Shown here piece after piece: positions 57,291 to 64,000 of a stretch of DNA of 64,000 bases. The stretch covers positions 1,473,029 to 1,537,028 of the forward strand of contig SCFE01000030.1 of NCBI GenBank assembly GCA_004352715.1, written 5' to 3'. Under the pieces are notes generated by a model that worked only from the letters and a program-made list of their open reading frames with translations, searched no databases and was not told where the DNA came from. The stretch comes from Hofstenia miamia (Eukaryota > Xenacoelomorpha > Acoela). Both the position numbers and the translations under genes were made by a program. Within the stretch, counting starts at the first letter, position 1; each line of letters begins with the position of its first letter.

Positions 57291-60200
57291 TTTTGTAGTG
57301 TAACCGTTTGTTATATCATAAATGTACACAAAATACACATCGTGGGGATATTTTTATTTTTTATCATCTATTAGTCCACTATTTGTTTGAAGCGAATATA
57401 ATTGTTTGGAAACAAAACTGATCACAACAGTGGCAAATTACAAAGCTGTTACAATGAAACATTTTTAGGTCTTTACATAAGTTGCTGTCCACTAAAACTT
57501 AAAGAATGTTTTTTAAAATTGAATGGTATTTTGTGCAAAAATGAATATTTTATTTTATGTTATTTGAAATGACAAAACTTTTATCAAATACTATGGGTGC
57601 ATTTAGAAATTTGAAGTTCGCAATATTGATTAAATTCTTGTTCATCATGCTTTTCTTTGTAAGTTATTAATTATAACTACAGTTTAAAACTTGATTTAAC
57701 TTAAAAACAACACCAATTTCGGGTGTACAAATGATTCACATTTCGTTCTAGGACTCCTTAATTTGGGAAGTTGAAATTTAAAATGCATGTCTTTAAGAAA
57801 CCATATATGAACTCGACAGTTGAACTTTGGAATGATTTTTCTATTCAAATAAATCGAATAAATGTTAAGAGTAAAGTCAATTAATATATCCGCCGGGAAA
57901 TATACATTTTTCAAAGTCGCAATATATCATGGAAAGGGCTTAAGATATTTAACAAGCATTATTAATTCGAAATATACTGAGTATGCTTATATATTTATTT
58001 TTTGTAATGTATAATGTGCCTTGTATGTATCAATTGTATATGACCCATTACATGTATACTAGCAGCTTTTGTTGAGGTGCTTACATAACAATTTAAGAAT
58101 CTTCATTCTATTGTAATCATTCATACGTTTATCTTTTCCTTTATAGTACACATGTTAGGTGATTTCTATATTCAGAACTAAAGATGACAAAATCTTTAAT
58201 CAGAATAGTATCGTCATTGATAAAGAGAAGCCATTCGGGGTATTATCAAAAGATTTAGAGTTCTAAACAATTTCTAGGACCAATCAGAAATCTAGGACGA
58301 AATTTAATTCAGTAATTAATCGCGAAAAGTTTTCTTGAATTTCTTGCATGTGAAATTCGTTAAGATAGCTAGTGAAGAATGAAAATCGGTTTTTGAAAAT
58401 ATTTCATTTTTTGGATTTCTTAAACAAATTAATAAGTTTTTAATCAGATCTAGATGAAAAACTGATAATAAATTATCTTGAATTTTTTTCAACAAAATGT
58501 CAAACTGGATGTTTTCAGGAAATCGTTCTGTAAAAACATTGTACAATTTGGATGTCAGAAGTGATGCCCTGTAATGTGTTGCCATCTAGGGGGGGGGGTG
58601 TGTGTTAACCAATCAATGGGATTTTCTCTCAGAAATGAATAATTTGGACCTCTTGTATAAAATCATAATTTTCTCAAAATTTGATTTTCAGCATTTTTTG
58701 TGTGATTTTCAGCTGCATAAAAATATTTTTTGAAATTTAATGAAATTATCGCCGTATTTAGCATTTATATGTAGCTAGGACTTAAGCTAAAGTTTACATC
58801 CTATTCATATCTCTATTTGATTAGATGGCTGTATCTCTTTTTTTGCAAAAGGATATGATTGAAAAACTAAAGCCCTAAGAAACTCATTAATTAGTTTCCA
58901 TGGAAATGTTAATTTGCATAATTATATTTTTTAACAAATATTTATGTAATTTAAGTTAGTATCAAGTATAAAATTTATCACAATTGGGTTGAATTTAAGA
59001 AAAATTTCATTCCCCACTAGCAGAGTTGGCATGTTTTGAACAGGACATGCTCAAAGCAGCTTCTAAACACTGTGTAAAACAACTCTTTTTGCAGTGTTCT
59101 TTTTCAATGCTTTTTTCAAATTTATATAGGAAAGTTTGGAAAATAATTTTGGGTTTCGTCTATTCCTACTTTTGTAACCGATTTTTAACCAAAAAAAATA
59201 GCAAAATTCGCGTTTTGTTTACGTGTATGAAACGAAAAATGAATGTTGATAAATTTATTATAATTAAATATTTGCCACTGTGTGTTATTCACAAAATTTT
59301 CGTGCCTTGAGCTGGTTCTGTTAAAAACAAAAAACATTGTTTTAAAAGTTTAAAACGTTTTTTCTAAAAAAATACACTTTTTGCCAACCGTGTCCGCCAG
59401 CTACCTTAAGAAGAAGAAAAATCTATATTTAGAAATTGTTTTAACAATAAATAGAAATACTGATAACAAATTCTGAAAGCGGCAAGAAAGTAATACCTTA
59501 AATTAATACCTTAACGAGATAATCAAATATTCAATTTTGACGGTTTGCTAGCACCTACAAAACCCTATGCTGTCAATTCTTGCCAGAGAGTTTTCTGACA
59601 TTTGACAATCCTTGTCATTGATTTTTCAAGGCTTGCTTTTAAATCTGTTTTCTCATGGGCTGATTCTTCAATAGTAAATTGAATTTCTCAATTTCAAATG
59701 CAATTTTTAACTAAAATATGTCTATCACAGTAATTTATACAATAATTTATACTGAGTTAATTTGCAAAACTAGATCTGAAAAATTCGGATGAGAAATAAT
59801 TATCACTTTAATGCAAATGAAAATCACATTGAAAATATTGTTTTACAAATAAATTTCAACTTTTTATTAATTGCAAATAAATATTTTTTGCTAAAAAAAA
59901 CTCGAAACGCAAACATTCTGCCTGAGTAACTTAAACTCGCCTCAAAAACGTTGGATTTATAGTTGGCTAAAACTTCTCATTTAAAGCAAGCTACTTTGTT
60001 GTAGAGCAATGGTTCACTTTTTGTTACTTTACGGCATACTATCCAGTTTTATACATTTTTGGTGCGCATAATTTACAAATAATTTCTAATTTCTAATAAA
60101 ATCTAAAGCCTTAGTATTGAATTGCGACACACCAGAAAACTGTCATGAAATGGCTGCTGGGAATCAATGTTGTAGATAATATAAAGATAAAATTAGAGAT

Positions 60201-60599
60201 TCTATATTCAGATAAATGTTTACAATTTAATAACTGATAATTTAATCTGAATCGCGTCAATAATGTCAAAAAAACTTATATGCAAATCAACATCCATTAC
60301 AAAAAGTAACAAGTCTTACTGTTTATTGCTAATTTAATGGCGAGTTATCGTATGTTGTAAAATTTATATCCTAATCATGACGTACCAGAAATATATTTTT
60401 GCTTAAGTAAAATTTTTAAATGATTTTAAAAGATTTCAATTTTCAATGCTTTTAATTTTTTAAGGTAGCGAATTTCAGGTTCGAGTTGCGAGACTTTTTC
60501 TTATACTTAAAACATGTATATGCGCAAATTCCGGGAATTTAATTGTATCAAACGTCGGTAGATTTTTTGCTAGCCTGAAAAATGTTGGCACGGTATTTA
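57291..60599. other. AT-rich intergenic DNA
   Basis: No gene recognised. Features: a G8 run at about 58590, a possible miniature element at 59025-59388 (ends GTTGGCA...TGCCAAC), and a LINE 3' UTR-like segment at 59409-59486. Frames at 57696, 58316 and 59026 show no known motif. Confidence 0.5.
59409..59486 (+). repeat. LINE 3' UTR-like segment
   Basis: Very similar to the reverse complement of 1220-1310, and less so to 9918-9989. Starts with AAGAAGAAGAAAAATCTAT and ends near TTCTGAAAGCGGCAAG. No coding part of a LINE precedes it, so it is a 5'-truncated remnant. Confidence 0.5.
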
Positions 60600-61660
60600 A
60601 TTTAACTAGTTGTTTTGCAAAAAAAAATTGACCTAGAAATGTACTGTTTGGTTTTCGATGAGCTTTTCGTTGTGATATTTAATGCCCATCTTAATTGAAT
60701 ATCAAGTTTTTTATAAAGCACTTCGCTTAGGTCAGTAAATAAAATGTTTGCGTAATTAAGGTGACTCATGATAAAAGCATGGAAGAATTGAATAATCGCA
60801 CAATGCGGTAATTGCTTAACTATTTGTGTCATACTTTTTATACCTATAGCTAATTTTCTAAATGTTATATTAATGTGAGTGTTGAACTTTAACTTTGAGT
60901 CATTGGTTAAGCCTAAGTACGTGAAATGCTGTAGTATACTTTTTCATAATGAATTCTTTCATAATATCTATTTGAAATATGAGACAGCGGAATTAAACAA
61001 ATGAAAAAATTGAATGAGGGTGTTAGGGTTAAAACTAAACAATAGTTTGAGACAAGCTTACTAAAAATATCTAAATATAAAAATTTGTTACAATTGTTTT
61101 TCTCAGAAGTCTATAATTGTCCCATGATTCTAATATTAATTATGAAAGAATTCATTATGAAGGATTATAGGATGCCCTTGAAAGTGTCTACAATAGGTTC
61201 ATTTACATTAATTATTTTCAAAGTCGCTTTGGAAACATCGTTGTTACTTCTAATGGGCTGTAAAATACAAAATTACGCCTTAGCTTTATTAATTATCATC
61301 TTATTCATTGAAAAATATTTTGAAAATTTGTTGCAATTGAATTCTATTGATTCCACTGCTGAGTGCATTGATGTATTATCGCTGCCGATGCAGGTGTCCT
61401 CGGCATATTGAATTAGATTGCAATTAGTTATTGACTGCATGTCATTTACATAAATACTAAAAAAGAGGACCTAGAATTGTTCCTTGAGACACCCCGTTGT
61501 AAACCGGTAACCAATCAGAAAAATTATCGTTTAATTTAACTCTCTGGAATTTTGGTTAAGGTAAATAGTTATCAATTGCTTACTATTACAAGAAAATCCT
61601 AAGTAAGATAGTTTTTCAATAAGTATGTTGTGATTAATAGAATCAAATAATCTTAACTCG
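60600..61660 (-). pseudogene. LINE reverse transcriptase remnant
   Basis: Minus strand. FDSINHNILIEKLSYLGF (motif A region, about 61650-61595), VYNGVSQGTILGPLF (motif B, about 61505-61460), LIQYAEDTCIG (motif C, 61407-61396), then IIQFFHAFIMSHLNYANILF (about 60795-60735) in the C-terminal region. The catalytic motif reads YAED instead of YADD. That change, with several stops and shifts, makes it inactive. It directly abuts the Polinton-type polymerase gene at about 61670. Confidence 0.75.
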
Positions 61661-61679
61661 ATCGATATATATGAGGCTT

Positions 61680-64000
61680 TTACAAACCATTATCAAGCAA
61701 TACGACAAACAATTTCAAGTGAGGTTTCCACACACTATAGCGTGAAAGTTTATTTAACGTGTGAGGTGGAAATGGTCAAACCAATCGAAAATGACGAAGC
61801 AAAATTGGTGGTACTCCATCCAACATCACGTCCTATATCTGTTTTCAGAGCGGGTCTAAGTGAGAGCAATTTCTACAATCTAGTTGACCAGATTGCAGGT
61901 TAAATTAGCATGTATGCAACAAATGGGAGCGGATTCATATTAAAAAACATAAATCGAGTTGGTCTATGTGTGTCAAAATATCATCTGAGTCATGGAGGAT
62001 CATATACTCCCTTACCTGAATATATAAAGAGAAACAATTTCCTCATAAACCCAAAAACTGGTCAATCCAACTTGTGCTTCATATATTCCGTCTTAGCTTG
62101 ATGCCAAATCACACATATGAAGAAATTTTTCCTGAATTAAAGTATTCCGGATTAACGTTTCCATTGTCAATAAATGATATATGCATTTTTGAAACTTGGA
62201 ATTATATAAATGTGAACGTATACTCATTAAATGATCATTGTCTTGTGCCAGCTTACATGTCTCCATGCAATCATCAAAAGATGGTCAATTTATTATTAAT
62301 AGAAGACAGCGAAAAAAGTCACTATCTTGCAATTACAAATTTAAACACGTGTCTCCGGTTTTTTAAGAACAGAAACCGTGATTTCTTTTGCCCTAAATGT
62401 TTATCCGGGTTTACATCAAAACAAAATTTGGAGAAGCATGAGAATAAATGTGGTGGGGTACCAGAACCAAACATTACTTTTCCGAGTCAAACAGATAAGA
62501 TTAAATTTAAAGCATACCAAGCACAAAACTTCATTCCTGTGGTTGCCACTCTGGATATAGAGTGTATTTCAAGAAAAATTCATAGCGTTCAACCAAACCC
62601 TTCCTCAAGCTATACAACACGAGATGTCGAGCAAATTCCTTCGGGTGTCTGTGTGGCGACAAGTAGTGTGGATAAATTATTAACGTGTGAGATATATTCA
62701 GGACAGCAATGTATGGAACATGGATGGAATTATTTGCGGAAATTGGCAAAAGACTCCTACGAAATGAAACAATGTTATCGTGAGCTAGTAATATCAGAAG
62801 AGCAGAGGAAACTTATGTTGACATCAGCAACAAAATGTATATTTTGCAAAAACGCGTTTACACACGAGAATGTTAAAGTAATTGACCATTGCCATTTCAC
62901 CGGAGAAATAAGAGGCGTAGCACACAATAGCTGCAATATTTTAAATCGAAGCCTGCAATTTACCCCAATTTTCATGCACAAGGGTAGTAAATACGACATG
63001 CATATTTTATTAAAAACTTTGAAGATGAAAGATGGAGAGAAAGTTTCCTGTGTCCCGGGTACAAGTGAAGTATTTTTATCACTCAGTTTGATGGTGCCAG
63101 TAGACGGATATAATGATAAACACGGAAATTATAAACCAATATATGAGGAACTCTGGTTTTTAGATAGTTACTGATTCATAGCCGCAAGTCTATCAAACCT
63201 TACAAAGAATATTGGTGCGGAAAAATAAAAATTTTTAAACGAGGGATTGGGTGAACAAAAGGCTCGGGCGTTCTCCCAGGGAAAAGGGGTATTTCCTTAC
63301 ACGTGGTTTGATAGCTTTGAAAAATTTAACGAGATAGCCCTCCCAGATTTAGAAGAATGGCGAGATAGTTTAACTGGGAAAATCCCAATAACCCAGGAGG
63401 AGCTGGATTTCGAGTGTCAAAACACGTGGGTGCTAGGTCAATGTCAAAACTTCGAACAATTTCATAATAATTATTTGATCATAGACACGTTATTACTCTT
63501 AGATGTGATACACGAGTTTAGAATACAGAGCATAGAGACGAATAATCTAGACCCCGCCCACTTTTTTATGCTATCAAACTTTAGCTGGCATGCAATGTTA
63601 AAATATACGAATATCTCACTTGATCCAATACATGATGAAGAAGAATTGAATTTTATAATTGACGGGATACATGGAGGCATGTGCAGCACGTTTTCTGACC
63701 GCTATTTTAAAGCAAACAACCCGATGGTAGAGGGCTACGATCCTGAGAAGGAGACCACCTATGGGTTCTATGGTGATGCCAATAGCCTATACGCTGGAAC
63801 CATGAGTTTAAGCTTACCTGTGGGTGGACTGTCGTGGTCATCAGCGAGCATTGAAAAAATATTGTCTATGCCACAAGATTCAAAGACGGGGTATTTGGTG
63901 GAGGTTGATCTGGAATACCCGCAGCATTTACACGACGATCATTTTGACTTTCCTCTAGCTCCTCACAAGATGATAATACAAGATAGACATTTATCACCAT
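61680..64000 (+). pseudogene. Polinton/Maverick-type protein-primed DNA polymerase B, broken and cut by window end
   Basis: A family B, protein-primed DNA polymerase of the Polinton (Maverick)/adintovirus group, which would replicate such elements. In order: an N-terminal region (about 61680-62095); a zinc-finger-like FFCPKCLSGF...KHENKCGG (62390-62453); ATLDIE, the Exo I motif (about 62545); an embedded endonuclease VII-like segment, CIFC...DHCHFTGEIRGVAHNSCN (62835-62936); KGSKYDMHIL, an Exo II-like motif (about 62980-63007); and GDANSLYA, polymerase motif A (about 63775-63795). The frame breaks are a TAA at 61901, a frameshift near 62098, and stops at 63172 and 63226; after that it is open to the window end. 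Motifs B and C lie beyond the window. No capsid, integrase or protease gene is visible on this side. Confidence 0.85.

Overview
This is an AT-rich animal (metazoan) nuclear window, seen as an assembly scaffold with small gaps. The evidence is spliced genes with GT-AG introns, tRNA-derived SINE sequence, microsatellites and a dense, mixed load of animal-type transposable elements (non-LTR retrotransposons, Copia, hAT, Tc1/mariner, Polinton-type DNA polymerase). I cannot name the species. Nothing prokaryotic was seen.

Two host genes can be reconstructed with every splice junction in frame. (1) Minus strand, 14476-21306: a two-RRM, glycine-rich hnRNP A/B-D (squid/AUF1) type RNA-binding protein, six coding exons, 307 aa. 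Its 5.5-kb second intron, which splits RRM1, holds a short hAT element with a perfect 8-bp target-site duplication and a decayed LINE. (2) Plus strand, 35127-56655: a cytochrome P450, seven coding exons, 426 aa. It has a good heme-binding Cys motif and an ExxR motif, but an I helix without the usual acid/Thr pair, and no visible membrane anchor. Its introns hold most of the mobile DNA in the right half of the window.

Layout: 1-10 kb holds a minus-strand LINE with an SGNH-esterase-like ORF1 and a 2A-like DxExNPGP motif, a small foldback/tandem repeat family, and a nearly full-length but frameshifted plus-strand LINE. 10-14.4 kb is AT-rich with no convincing gene. 14.5-21.3 kb is the hnRNP gene. 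21.8-25.4 kb is a cluster of 3' ends of one LINE family with a restriction-like endonuclease type C-terminus, plus a SINE; exact repeats abutting single n characters look like assembly duplication. 25.7-34.6 kb is a pile-up of at least five LINE copies on both strands. 35.1-56.7 kb is the P450 gene with a rearranged Copia element (intron 1), a decayed hAT and a duplicated 580-bp block (intron 4), an apparently intact hAT transposase gene (intron 5) and a Tc1/mariner element (intron 6). 56.7-60.6 kb is the P450 3' UTR and AT-rich DNA. 60.6-61.66 kb is a minus-strand LINE, and 61.68-64 kb is the 5' part of a broken Polinton-type protein-primed DNA polymerase B gene that runs off the window.

The two host genes have no evident functional link. 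The most interesting biology is the P450, whose catalytic layout recalls peroxygenase/isomerase-type P450s, and the LINE carrying a 2A-like ribosome-skipping motif.
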